From GWF2-33-9 sp964500435 (GTDB lineage Bacteria; Bacteroidota; Ignavibacteria; Kapaibacteriales; UBA2268): a DNA stretch of 64,000 nucleotides. The notes beneath the pieces were generated by a model. It was not told the DNA's origin. It did no database searches and saw only the letters and a program-made list of their open reading frames with translations. Position 1 is the first letter of the stretch, and each line of letters opens with the position of its first letter. A program made the position numbers and the translations under genes. The stretch covers positions 248,001 through 312,000 of the forward strand of contig CAZCNL010000002.1 of assembly GCA_964500435.1 (NCBI GenBank). Reading direction: 5' to 3'. Positions 34,193 to 42,104 of this stretch are shown piece by piece.

Positions 34193-34279
34193 GTCATTAC
34201 GAGTCCCGACTTGTCGGGACGAAGAATCCAGAATAATTCAAATAGATTCTTCAGTCGCTATCGCTCCTTCAGAATGAAG
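34193..34279. repeat. GTCATT(A/G)CGAG palindromic repeat, variant copy
   Basis: Starts GTCATTACGAG, then a perfect hairpin GTCCCGAC-TT-GTCGGGAC at 34204-34221, then GAAGAATC facing GATTCTTC, and ends CTTCAGAATGAAGG. It is a mosaic of the two common forms of such elements (GCAATC core and GAATC core). Confidence 0.65.
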
Positions 34280-34303
34280 GAACCGTGTAGTATTTTCAGC
34301 ACT

Positions 34304-34483
34304 TTATGGTTTTTGATTTTTTAGCCAATAAAAAATAATATAAGTCCAAAAAGTAGCAATTATAGAGGCAATAACTAATTCTGCGATAAAGGATTTATCA
34401 TAGATGGAAAAATATAATTCAATGGCTAATTTGTTATTTTCATCAAAATCAATAATAACTACTCGACCAAGAAAAACCCACAT
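34304..34483 (-). CDS. possible small membrane protein (59 aa), maybe truncated by an in-frame TGA
   Basis: An ATG at 34481-34483 opens a 59-codon frame with a polar first half (GRVVIIDFDENNKLAIELYF) and one strong membrane span at about 34-54 (LVIASIIATFWTYIIFYW). The same frame is open upstream to an ATG at 34592-34594, broken only by a TGA at 34487-34489, so a 96-codon gene with one stop is possible. An opposite-strand frame at 34404-34607 overlaps it and looks less protein-like. No family recognised; this is the only candidate gene in the 34225-34743 stretch. Confidence 0.35.
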   Translation of the reverse strand: MWVFLGRVVIIDFDENNKLAIELYFSIYDKSFIAELVIASIIATFWTYIIFYWLKNQKP

Positions 34484-34743
34484 TAATCAAAAAGACGCTT
34501 TCGTAATAAATTCCTTAATATTCGTTTTTATTGTTTTCATTTTAATTAAAGATTTTGTAACTAATTCCAACCACGTAAATCCTAATTCATTCATAAATCC
34601 CAAGTAAAAGCAAAATTACTTAAAAAATGGTAAAAAGTAATATGAAAAACCCCTAAAAATAATAATACTTAAATGTTTTTAATTAAATATTTTCGTAGAA
34701 TTATTATATTGCATTTTTTAAAATAATCTAAAGGAATGTCAAA

Positions 34744-34980
34744 ATGGAAATAATTCTAATTATAATTTTTACAATTCTTTTTTCAACTGGAGAAACTCAC
34801 AATCTCTCAAAATATAATCCTTATAAATGTCAAAAAAAAATTGAAAGGCTAAATCAAATAATAGATGAAAAAGAATATGAAATAGAGCAATTGCAAGAGG
34901 AAAATGAAAACTTATCATCAGAATTAGAAAATGTAAGACAAGAATTAGAAGATGCAAGATCTATATTAGACGAAGATTGA
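34744..34980 (+). CDS. small coiled-coil protein with N-terminal membrane segment
   Basis: The 78-residue product has a hydrophobic N-terminus (EIILIIIFTILFST), either a signal peptide or an anchor, followed by a short loop with one Cys. A strongly predicted coiled coil fills residues 35-76, with heptads rich in Glu, Leu and Asn (EEKEYEIEQLQEENENLSSE-like spacing). AAAGGA lies seven bases before the ATG. No family recognised; it may oligomerise or pair with an envelope partner. It is 64 bp upstream of the bipartite motif that starts the vWA operon, so it is probably transcribed separately. Confidence 0.6.
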   Translation: MEIILIIIFTILFSTGETHNLSKYNPYKCQKKIERLNQIIDEKEYEIEQLQEENENLSSELENVRQELEDARSILDED

Positions 34981-35044
34981 ATTAATTATTAGTTTTGAAT
35001 ATAATTAACAAATAACTTTTTCTCCCAAAAAAAATTTTTGCCTC

Positions 35045-35085
35045 AAGTGTGAAAAATGTTCTACTTCAATTGTAAAGTAGATAAA
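35045..35085 (+). promoter_or_regulatory. bipartite promoter-like motif, copy A (vWA operon)
   Basis: AAGTGTGAAAAA (35045-35056), 13 bases, then TTGTAAAGTAGATAAA (35070-35085). The same two blocks with the same 13-base spacing occur at 41691 and 42105. The last base lies 19 bases before the ATG of the vWA/T9SS gene. I interpret it as the -35/-10 pair of an alternative sigma factor. Confidence 0.75.
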
Positions 35086-35094
35086 AACATAATT

Positions 35095-35099
35095 GGAGG
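35095..35099 (+). promoter_or_regulatory. ribosome-binding site deciding the vWA/T9SS gene start
   Basis: GGAGG lies five bases before the ATG at 35105. An in-frame TTG at 35093 would overlap it, so the ATG is preferred; the signal peptide also begins directly at that ATG. Confidence 0.65.
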
Positions 35100-35104
35100 C
35101 AGAA

Positions 35105-36901
35105 ATGCAAAAATTAATTACTTTTTTAGCAATATTAGTTTCATCGATGTCTTTGTTTGCACAAAGCACCGAAGAATATGTTCTGGATTCAAGAAATCCG
35201 AATCCAACTTTCAGCAAACAAACTGAAGTTGGAGCAAAATATTTAATTACAGTTCAAGGGAAATATCATCAATGGCCTGTCACGCAATCCGACTGTTTTG
35301 GCGTTGATGCAGTTTGGTATAATGATATTCCATCTTTTAGCAATCCAATTGGCGACGAAATAACCCACCAATTGCTTAAAGACCCGCTTTGGCTTGGCGA
35401 TTCAACTATTATCACCTTGCCTTCCACAGGTTCAATTGGTAGCATTAAAATTGGTCTTCGCCAATATACAGGTTTCCGTTTTAACGACAAACCATTGGAT
35501 AAATATCCGCTCGATGCTATTAATCATCGTTACCAATTTGCAGCAATGGGCAATGGACAACCTTTTAAATTCCAAATATTAGATTCTGTGTTTAATATAC
35601 AAGAAGAAATGGTTATACCAAGATATGACGATAATAATGGATTTTTGACGGTAACTATTGAAAAAATAACGGACACACTTGTTAAAATTTGTGATGCAGA
35701 AATTATTACAAATGAAAATGGTTCGACACAAATCCGTGTTGGTGCTACAATTTTAGTCAAAGATTCGACTTCATCGACTGGCACAAAAAGAATCTTAGCA
35801 GATTTAAGTCAAATTGGAATAGTGCTCGATGGACGTTTTGTTTGCCCCGATTCTTTAAGTTGCGAATACGAACAAGTTATTCCAAAAGCGGTAGGATTAG
35901 TCATTGACCGCTCAGCAAGTATGGAAGAGCCAATTAGCCAATACGACTTGTTAACAACAAGGATGGATGCCGCAAAATTTGCAATTAAGAATTTTATTAA
36001 TAATTTGAATGTAAATTCTTCTGTCAAAGATTCTGCGTTTGTTTTAAGTTTTTCGAACGATTTTCGTCTCGAACACGATTGGAGCTCAGATAAATCAAGT
36101 TTAAGTAAATCTATTGATGGAATTCAACCAGACTCGGCAACAGCTTTGTATGCGGCATTACTTGAAGCATTAGAAAAGGTAAAGAATCACTCGAACCCTG
36201 GCAAAGCAGTTATTTTGCTGACCGATGGTGATAATACTCGTGGTCCTATTTGGAGCGAAGAATGCATCGCACGTGTCAAAAAAGATTATAGTAATATTCC
36301 TATTTACATAATTACTTTGTCTTTTGTTGGTTCACCGAGAGAAATCCGCACGTTAGACACAATGAGGGCTATTTTGAATTCAACTGTAAAAGGGAATGTT
36401 ATCTCTGTCAAAGAACAAGATTCTCTTAATAAAATTTACGATGAATTATCGAAGAAAATAAGTGATGATGATTGCTGTTCCATCTTTTTCAAAGGTACAT
36501 ATTGTAATGATGAAAATGAAGTTAAAACTGTAAAGATTATATTTTCAATCGACAGCAATTTAATAGTTAAAGAAATCAAATTGAAATGTAAAAAAGCAGG
36601 TTCTGCTACTTCTATCCAAGAGGGCTGTAATTGTCATAAAACAGAATCAAAAATCAAAAATGTTGTTCCGAACCCAGCGAATAATTCAACTTCAATTGTT
36701 TTCGAGACATCGGAATACGGAAATATTGCCATCGAAATTCATTCCTGTTTTGGCGATTTAATCAAAGTATATCCAAATGTTTACGAACCTGGATTGCATT
36801 ATTTTAACTTGCAAACGTCCGATTTTACAAGCGGTTGTTATTACGCAATTATAAAAACAGAAACAGAAATAATAAGCAAGAAATTTTTTGTTGTTCATTA
36901 A
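35105..36901 (+). CDS. secreted von Willebrand factor A protein, T9SS substrate
   Basis: The 598-residue protein has a signal peptide (KLITFLAILVSSMSLFAQ) and an N-terminal beta-rich region of about 230 residues of unknown type. A vWA domain at about 260-450 carries the MIDAS metal motif DRSASM (about 268-273) and LLTDGDNT. A Cys-rich spacer (DDCCSIFFKGTYC, CNCHKTE) leads to a T9SS type A sorting domain (NVVPNPANNSTSIVF to KKFFVVH). vWA domains bind protein ligands through a divalent metal. It is the first gene of an operon with another vWA protein and a barrel, preceded by the bipartite motif. It probably reaches the cell surface through T9SS and may bind the downstream proteins. Confidence 0.85.
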   Translation: MQKLITFLAILVSSMSLFAQSTEEYVLDSRNPNPTFSKQTEVGAKYLITVQGKYHQWPVTQSDCFGVDAVWYNDIPSFSNPIGDEITHQLLKDPLWLGDSTIITLPSTGSIGSIKIGLRQYTGFRFNDKPLDKYPLDAINHRYQFAAMGNGQPFKFQILDSVFNIQEEMVIPRYDDNNGFLTVTIEKITDTLVKICDAEIITNENGSTQIRVGATILVKDSTSSTGTKRILADLSQIGIVLDGRFVCPDSLSCEYEQVIPKAVGLVIDRSASMEEPISQYDLLTTRMDAAKFAIKNFINNLNVNSSVKDSAFVLSFSNDFRLEHDWSSDKSSLSKSIDGIQPDSATALYAALLEALEKVKNHSNPGKAVILLTDGDNTRGPIWSEECIARVKKDYSNIPIYIITLSFVGSPREIRTLDTMRAILNSTVKGNVISVKEQDSLNKIYDELSKKISDDDCCSIFFKGTYCNDENEVKTVKIIFSIDSNLIVKEIKLKCKKAGSATSIQEGCNCHKTESKIKNVVPNPANNSTSIVFETSEYGNIAIEIHSCFGDLIKVYPNVYEPGLHYFNLQTSDFTSGCYYAIIKTETEIISKKFFVVH

Positions 36902-36912
36902 TTGCAAATAAT

Positions 36913-38682
36913 ATGAAAAATTATATACAAAATATCTTGATATTTATAACATTATTTTTGCCATCAGTATTGTTAAGTAATGAGTTATTTATTAAAAATT
37001 TAGAAGTACTCGACGATAGTACCAAAAGAGCACAAGTAATGATTTTAGACTCGAAAAATAATACTCTGGAAATTGATACTAATTATATTAGAATTTTAGA
37101 AAACAATATACCCGCAAAAATTTTGAAAATAAATTGCCCGAAAGAAGAAACAGCCGTACCAATATCATCAGTTTTAACAATCGACGAATCTGGTTCAATG
37201 CAAGGTAACGGAATTGCAATAGCACGAAGTGCTGCAACGACGTGGATAAATAAATTACTTGTGTATAATCAATCGTCCGAGTGTGCAATTAACGCCTTTT
37301 CAACCTATAATAGATTGCTGATTGATTTTACTAATTCATATTATTCTTTATTAAGTGCAATCAATTCACTTTATCCTTATGGTGGAACGGATTACGACGT
37401 AGCTTTGCTTAATTATAATGAAAGCGGTTTGTACCTTGCGGCAAGAGGGAAAAACAAACGGGTATTAGTATTTTTAACAGATGGTATGCCAAACACAATG
37501 CCAAATATTGACCAAATGATACAGATTGCCAAGAAATATAATATAACAATTTACCCGGTTGTAATTGGTTACGATGTCCCTTATTTTTTAAATTCGTTAG
37601 CATATCAAACAAATGGCGTGGCTTATGGCAATGTCAACACTCCAGAACAAGCAGAAAAAATATATCAACAGATATTAGAGGTTGCTGTAACACAAAAATA
37701 TTGCGAAATAACTTGGCGAAGTTACTTGGAATGTGGTGATATAGAGTTTCTCGAAGAGCGGATGAATATTTCCAAGAAAGTAAAATATATAGCTCCGGAC
37801 AGTATGCGAGCACAAATAGATATGCCTAATAAATTTGTCAATTTTGGCATTGTCCAAAAAGGTTTTAAATACAATACTGAAATTCCATTATTTGCAAAAA
37901 ACGACACAGTTACTATTAATTCCCTTAAAATTAATAATTCTCAATATACAATAAAAAATACTCTCAACTTCCCACTAAAAATTGCACCTGGAGATAATTT
38001 ACTTTTAAAAATTGAAATGAAAGCGAGTAACTTGGATTCATTAAATGCTCTTTTGGAAATTAACAGCAATACTTGCGAAAATTATTTTGCACAATTAGTT
38101 GGAATAAAAAAGCAAGAAAATAATATATTACCTCAAGCAAGAACAGGATTTGGAGTTCTATCATTATTATTCGAAACAAACAACTTAAGGAGTTTCAAAT
38201 ATTTAGGATACAACTTGGGTTTAGGAGTACAAATTTATTTGTCGAATAAAATCTCTGTTCGATTAAGTTACGGGATTGATAATAATGATACTTATTCTTT
38301 GTTGACCGACAGGACAAATATTATTTTCAATAATAAAGTTCTTTCGGGCTCAATAAGATATAATGTTTATGAAAAAGGGTACATTCTTGGATATTTATTG
38401 CCCTATTATCGATATAGTTTCGGTTCCGACGAGACAAGATATTATGACGAATTTTTCAAAAATATAAATCAACGTTCACATACAATTGGGCTAAGTCTTG
38501 GTGCAGAAGTATTTGCATTCCATAATTTGAGCATTTCAGCAGAATATACATTTGGTTACCGAAATCAATACATTTTCAAAGAAATTGGTTTTACAGAAAA
38601 AGTCGAAACACCTTTATCTGAGGCAAATTCTTTCTTTTTAAATCCAAAATTGAATTTAATATTATCATTTTATATAAACTAA
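36913..38682 (+). CDS. vWA domain protein with C-terminal outer-membrane barrel-like domain
   Basis: I start at the ATG at 36913, 11 bp after the upstream stop, since a signal peptide (ILIFITLFLPSVLLSNE) begins there; the frame is open further into the previous gene. Of 589 residues, about 86-260 form a vWA domain with the full MIDAS motif DESGSM (91-96) and FLTDGMPN. A linker of Ig-like beta strands follows (VNFGIVQKGFKYNTEIPLFA). Residues from about 405 are amphipathic beta strands ending LNLILSFYIN, like an outer-membrane barrel. A metal-dependent ligand-binding domain thus appears anchored in the outer membrane. The next gene, 10 bp on, encodes a separate barrel. Confidence 0.8.
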   Translation: MKNYIQNILIFITLFLPSVLLSNELFIKNLEVLDDSTKRAQVMILDSKNNTLEIDTNYIRILENNIPAKILKINCPKEETAVPISSVLTIDESGSMQGNGIAIARSAATTWINKLLVYNQSSECAINAFSTYNRLLIDFTNSYYSLLSAINSLYPYGGTDYDVALLNYNESGLYLAARGKNKRVLVFLTDGMPNTMPNIDQMIQIAKKYNITIYPVVIGYDVPYFLNSLAYQTNGVAYGNVNTPEQAEKIYQQILEVAVTQKYCEITWRSYLECGDIEFLEERMNISKKVKYIAPDSMRAQIDMPNKFVNFGIVQKGFKYNTEIPLFAKNDTVTINSLKINNSQYTIKNTLNFPLKIAPGDNLLLKIEMKASNLDSLNALLEINSNTCENYFAQLVGIKKQENNILPQARTGFGVLSLLFETNNLRSFKYLGYNLGLGVQIYLSNKISVRLSYGIDNNDTYSLLTDRTNIIFNNKVLSGSIRYNVYEKGYILGYLLPYYRYSFGSDETRYYDEFFKNINQRSHTIGLSLGAEVFAFHNLSISAEYTFGYRNQYIFKEIGFTEKVETPLSEANSFFLNPKLNLILSFYIN

Positions 38683-38692
38683 AAGGGAAAAA

Positions 38693-39343
38693 ATGAAAAA
38701 ATTAACCTTTATTTTGATAAGTCTTGTATTAATTACAAGTAAAATTTATTCACAAAGTTCAATAGTGAATAATCAAAAAGGCGACCAATCATTGTTGTTT
38801 TCATTGATTGGTTTATCAGAATTCAAAGCAGGCTCGTTTGGAGGTGGCATTGGCTATCAATATTTCGTTGCTGAAAATATATCAGTTCGAGCAGGATTAG
38901 GTTTTAATTCCTTTAATCAAATTACATATCCCGACAACAGCAATAGCGAGCTTGTTTCTATTGATTCATCTTTATTTTCTGTTGAATTTTCACCAGGTTT
39001 CAAATATATATTTTCAACAAATACAACGATTGCGGCATTTGTCGGTTGCGAGTTAAATTATAAATATCAACAAACTACCGTAAAAAATAGTAATTTCAAA
39101 AAAGATACGCCCGAAATTACTATTGCCTCTTCTGCTTATGGTGGTGGTTTGTTTTTGGGTGTCGATTGGTTTGCTTGGGAAAATGTAAGCATTGGTGCAG
39201 AGTATAAATTCAATTATTTGATTCAAAGCGGACAATACCAAGCAACTTCTTCAACATACGAAAATAAATATGATTTGCCCAAAACTACTAATTTCGGTAT
39301 GGGAACAAGTTCTTATAATTTCACAATAAGTTTTTATTTTTAA
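38693..39343 (+). CDS. small outer-membrane beta-barrel protein
   Basis: The 216-residue product has a signal peptide (LTFILISLVLITSKIYSQ). The rest is an OmpA/OmpW-like eight-strand barrel pattern (GGGIGYQYFVAENISVRAGL, GGGLFLGVDWFAWENVSIGA) ending in SYNFTISFYF. Its barrel resembles the C-terminal part of the upstream vWA-barrel protein (both have ENVSIGAEYKF/NLSISAEYTF-type strands), which suggests a shared origin. It is the third gene of the motif-controlled operon, 10 bp after the previous stop. Confidence 0.72.
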   Translation: MKKLTFILISLVLITSKIYSQSSIVNNQKGDQSLLFSLIGLSEFKAGSFGGGIGYQYFVAENISVRAGLGFNSFNQITYPDNSNSELVSIDSSLFSVEFSPGFKYIFSTNTTIAAFVGCELNYKYQQTTVKNSNFKKDTPEITIASSAYGGGLFLGVDWFAWENVSIGAEYKFNYLIQSGQYQATSSTYENKYDLPKTTNFGMGTSSYNFTISFYF

Positions 39344-39381
39344 GTATGTTCATCAAAAAATATCCAAGTTATTAAATTCAA

Positions 39382-39404
39382 GAGGGGAAGTAAATCTTCC
39401 CCTC
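39382..39404. terminator. hairpin between convergent operons
   Basis: GAGGGGAAG pairs perfectly with CTTCCCCTC across TAAAT. It lies between the barrel gene (+) and a lipoprotein gene (-). The downstream T-run is weak on both strands, so it may be a poor intrinsic terminator or a transcript-stabilising hairpin. Confidence 0.6.
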
Positions 39405-39453
39405 GTATAAATAAATTTCGTTAAAGATATAATGATGCATTATTAAAAATAAA

Positions 39454-40074
39454 CTAAAATATATCTATTAATTTTAAAGGTCGAGAACCTTTAATTCTTG
39501 GATTTCCGTTACACTTATTGAATTCATCGACAACTTGTTTACCTTCTTTCGCACAACCTCGTTCGATAGAACCATATCGAATTTGGAACCCAACTCTTTC
39601 GCATTGTTTATTATAAAGTGGAGTAATTATAATTTGTTGGTCTTTTGCTTTTTTCCCATTTATAATTTTATCTTTAACTGTGATTTCTGGCAAAACATAA
39701 GGGTCATACCATTTTTGAATTTGGCATTTGTTTTCCAACACTATTTTAGAATCAAGTGGTAAAACTGAAATTTTTATTGAATTGTCTTCATCATATTTTT
39801 CAATTTTCAAAGTTGACTCGCTAAAATCAACACCGTCAACAACTAATTGGATTTTCTCATTAGCTTTGAAAAGTACATAATCATAATTATTACTTAATAA
39901 ATAAGGTTTTTGTACCCGTAAACCTGGTGTTGGTTGAATATAATTAATATTGCCATCATTATCTATTTGTACAAAAACTGTATCGTGAACGACCTCATTT
40001 GAAGATGATTTGAATATAGCACAACTATTGAAAAATAAAGGGCTTATTATTAATAAAATATATAAATATCTCAT
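39454..40074 (-). CDS. lipoprotein of unknown function in the sigma operon
   Basis: The 206-residue product has a lipoprotein signal (YLYILLIISPLFFNSC, lipid Cys at 18) and no recognised domain. The mature part is mixed alpha/beta with three further Cys near the C-terminus (CQIQKWYDPY, KQCERVGF, GCAKEG, CNGNPRIKGSRP). It lies 31 bp downstream of the probable anti-sigma gene on the same strand. Position suggests that it could act as an envelope sensor or a co-regulator of that sigma/anti-sigma pair; this is inference. Confidence 0.6.
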   Translation of the reverse strand: MRYLYILLIISPLFFNSCAIFKSSSNEVVHDTVFVQIDNDGNINYIQPTPGLRVQKPYLLSNNYDYVLFKANEKIQLVVDGVDFSESTLKIEKYDEDNSIKISVLPLDSKIVLENKCQIQKWYDPYVLPEITVKDKIINGKKAKDQQIIITPLYNKQCERVGFQIRYGSIERGCAKEGKQVVDEFNKCNGNPRIKGSRPLKLIDIF

Positions 40075-40105
40075 TACAGAACCTCAATAAAATTATGGAA
40101 ATAAG

Positions 40106-40966
40106 TTAAAATTTAATATATGTATATTTTATACTATTTTTTGCGTTCTCCATCAAAAATTCTTTCTCTAACATATTAATTTTCGTAGCAAAAGCATCGC
40201 TAACTTCGTTTTTATTATTCTCGATAATTTGGATTATATTAACTGATTTCATTTGTGTCAAAATTTTATAATCATTTTTTGTGGTAAAAAGTCCTTTTTC
40301 AATTTTATTATTTTCCAATGGGGGGAAATTGCCCAAAAGTATAATTTCATAATATGAATTCGTATCGTTTGAAAATTGATAGAAGGCATATTTTAATAAA
40401 TTACCGATATTTTTCCATTGAAGTTTATTAAATTGAAAATCTGCAAGCGAACAATTTTTTAATTTGAAATTATTAGGTGGAATTAAGTTTTCAGCATATA
40501 AAATTATTTTATATTCAAAGTTTGTATCTACTAATGTTTTTATTTTATCAATTAGATTTGGGTTATTCAATGGTTCCAACCCGATAATATATAAATTCTT
40601 TAATAATTTCATTGAATGAGTATTAGTTTCTGGGTTTGAAGCAGTTGCAGAATTTTTTTCTTGTTGCTTGTTTTCAATTGTTTCATTTGTCGATAAATTC
40701 TTATTTTTATCATGTTTTTGATTACAGGAATTTATAAGTTGATTAAAACCAAGTGTTACAACAATTATTAGTGATATTAAAAAAGTAATATTTAAATAAA
40801 TTGTTCTTTGCCTTCGCTTTCTTTCCAATTGTTCAAAGTTTGATTCCTTCTTCATTTCTACAATAAAGCTTTTGGCATAAAGTAAATCTTCTCTATCATC
40901 TTTCGATGAGAGTTGTTTCAATTTATCTTCGAATTTTTTAAGCTCGTTATTTATATTATCATCCAT
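40106..40966 (-). CDS. probable membrane anti-sigma factor
   Basis: The 286-residue protein starts one base after the sigma gene ends. It has a charged cytoplasmic N-terminus of about 55 residues (KKFEDKLKQLSSKDDREDL), one membrane span (about 57-78: LNITFLISLIIVVTLGFNQ), an Asn/Thr-rich linker and a periplasmic domain of about 170 residues with no recognised family (LKNLYIIGLEPLNNP). Order, spacing and topology are those of anti-sigma factors that hold their sigma at the membrane until an envelope signal arrives. There is no zinc-binding HxxxCxxC motif. The role is inferred from context, not from a recognised domain. Confidence 0.55.
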   Translation of the reverse strand: MDDNINNELKKFEDKLKQLSSKDDREDLLYAKSFIVEMKKESNFEQLERKRRQRTIYLNITFLISLIIVVTLGFNQLINSCNQKHDKNKNLSTNETIENKQQEKNSATASNPETNTHSMKLLKNLYIIGLEPLNNPNLIDKIKTLVDTNFEYKIILYAENLIPPNNFKLKNCSLADFQFNKLQWKNIGNLLKYAFYQFSNDTNSYYEIILLGNFPPLENNKIEKGLFTTKNDYKILTQMKSVNIIQIIENNKNEVSDAFATKINMLEKEFLMENAKNSIKYTYIKF

Positions 40967-40967
40967 T

Positions 40968-41639
40968 CTAATTTACCTCATATCCATTTAGTCTAAAAAA
41001 TTCTTGTAATCTTTCCAAAGTTTTAGTATAGTATTTTGTTACAGTTGAATTTGCAATACCTAATTCTTTTGCAATTTCGGTACTTGGTTTGTCCTCATAA
41101 AACCGTAATTCGAAAACTTGTCTTATTAAACTATTTTTGCTGACATAACTATCTTTTTCTAAAAATAAGTGGATGTAATAATCAATTTCATTTTTAAAAA
41201 GTGTAATTTTAGTTCGTTCCTCAGATTGGAGCACAATCGCTTGAGTGTTAGTAGTATAACCGCCATCCTCTGTTTCATCCAATAATTTAATAGAATGATG
41301 ATTTTTCCCATAATTAAATACATTACGTATAGAATTTTCTATTACTATTTTTATCCAATCAATTGCTTTAATGGACTTTTCGGGGTTATAAAGCCGCCTT
41401 TTAATTAGCAATTTTTCCCAACCTTCGCTATAGCCATCTTGTAAATCTTCAATCGTATGGGGTGGAATAAAAGATTTAAATATTCTTCGAAAATGAACAA
41501 ATAGATACTTTTCAAGCAGTTTGTACAACTCGGTCAACTCCTTATTTACATCAGAAAGTCGCTCAGCTTTTGCTATGACTTCCATAAGTTGATTTATCCG
41601 AATATCGTTCCGTTGTTTTATTAGTAACAAAACAAACAT
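40968..41639 (-). CDS. sigma-70 family (ECF-like) RNA polymerase sigma factor
   Basis: The product has a region 2-like helical part (FVHFRRIFKSFIPPHTIEDL, DGYSEGWEKLL) and a clear region 4 helix-turn-helix (PSTEIAKELGIANSTVTKYY) after FELRFYEDK. A long variable linker joins the two, as in ECF sigma factors. I start at ATG 41637-41639; an upstream TTG at 41654 and a downstream ATG at 41585 (MEVIAKAERLS) are possible, and the latter would remove an odd hydrophobic start. It is the first gene of a sigma/anti-sigma/lipoprotein unit and is divergent from a gene carrying the bipartite motif, the usual place for a self-linked regulon. Confidence 0.82.
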   Translation of the reverse strand: MFVLLLIKQRNDIRINQLMEVIAKAERLSDVNKELTELYKLLEKYLFVHFRRIFKSFIPPHTIEDLQDGYSEGWEKLLIKRRLYNPEKSIKAIDWIKIVIENSIRNVFNYGKNHHSIKLLDETEDGGYTTNTQAIVLQSEERTKITLFKNEIDYYIHLFLEKDSYVSKNSLIRQVFELRFYEDKPSTEIAKELGIANSTVTKYYTKTLERLQEFFRLNGYEVN

Positions 41640-41690
41640 AGCATTTTTTTTCAAAAATACAAAATTTCTGTTAAATAAATATTTTTTTTA

Positions 41691-41731
41691 AAGTGTGAAA
41701 AAAATACTTTTCAAATTGTATAGTATATAAA
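41691..41731 (+). promoter_or_regulatory. bipartite promoter-like motif, copy B (DUF4258-like gene)
   Basis: AAGTGTGAAAAA (41691-41702), 13 bases, TTGTATAGTATATAAA (41716-41731). It lies in the 119-bp divergent gap between the sigma gene and the gene at 41759, 27 bases before that ATG. Confidence 0.75.
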
Positions 41732-41758
41732 TATTAATTAACAAAAAAAAGGTGTCCT

Positions 41759-42091
41759 ATGATATCTAAATACAATTTATGTGAGGAACTTAAACCATCT
41801 GCACACGCAGTAAAAAGATTTTCTCAACGTCAAATTAAAGAACAAGATGTTGATATTGTTATTCATTTCGGAGAAATGATATTGCAAAGTGATGGAACTG
41901 TGCTTTACTTTATGAGTAAGAAAATTTTCGAAATGCTCGTAAAGGCTGGTGAATTAACCAAATCTATGAATAAAATAGTTGGTTTAGTTGTAGTAATGAA
42001 AGATAATTTAATTATTACATCTTACAAATCTTATGATGACAAAAAGTTATTTCGCCTTAATAAAAGCTACAAACGATTCAAACAAAACTAA
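41759..42091 (+). CDS. DUF4258-like small protein
   Basis: The 110-residue cytoplasmic protein has no signal peptide. Its core (SAHAVKRFSQRQIKEQDVDI, then GLVVVMKDNLIITSYKS) matches the pattern of DUF4258 proteins: a His-Ala..Arg..Gln-Arg helix followed by beta strands. Relatives occur in toxin-antitoxin-like settings (BrnT/RelE-like fold), but no antitoxin gene is beside it here. The bipartite motif lies just upstream and AAGGTG serves as ribosome site. It may be a small regulator in the proposed regulon; function unproven. Confidence 0.6.
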   Translation: MISKYNLCEELKPSAHAVKRFSQRQIKEQDVDIVIHFGEMILQSDGTVLYFMSKKIFEMLVKAGELTKSMNKIVGLVVVMKDNLIITSYKSYDDKKLFRLNKSYKRFKQN

Positions 42092-42104
42092 ATAAAATTT
42101 TAAA

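Larger units (their letters stand above)
33727..34224. repeat. duplicated intergenic block, copy 2 (about 500 bp)
   Basis: Second copy of the block at 30151-30673, with scattered substitutions and three fewer octamer units (24 bp). It lies upstream of the Cys-rich gene at 33691. Frames of 69 and 104 codons in it mirror those of copy 1 and are judged noncoding. Confidence 0.85.

Noticed and set aside
34404..34607. 67-codon plus-strand frame
   Set aside because: It overlaps the more protein-like minus-strand frame at 34304-34483 and has no ribosome site.
36835..36912. Upstream extension of the vWA-barrel gene
   Set aside because: It overlaps the end of the previous gene; the signal peptide begins at the ATG at 36913.
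41759..42091. Toxin-antitoxin pair
   Set aside because: No small partner gene is next to it; the neighbours are a sigma gene and a secreted protein.
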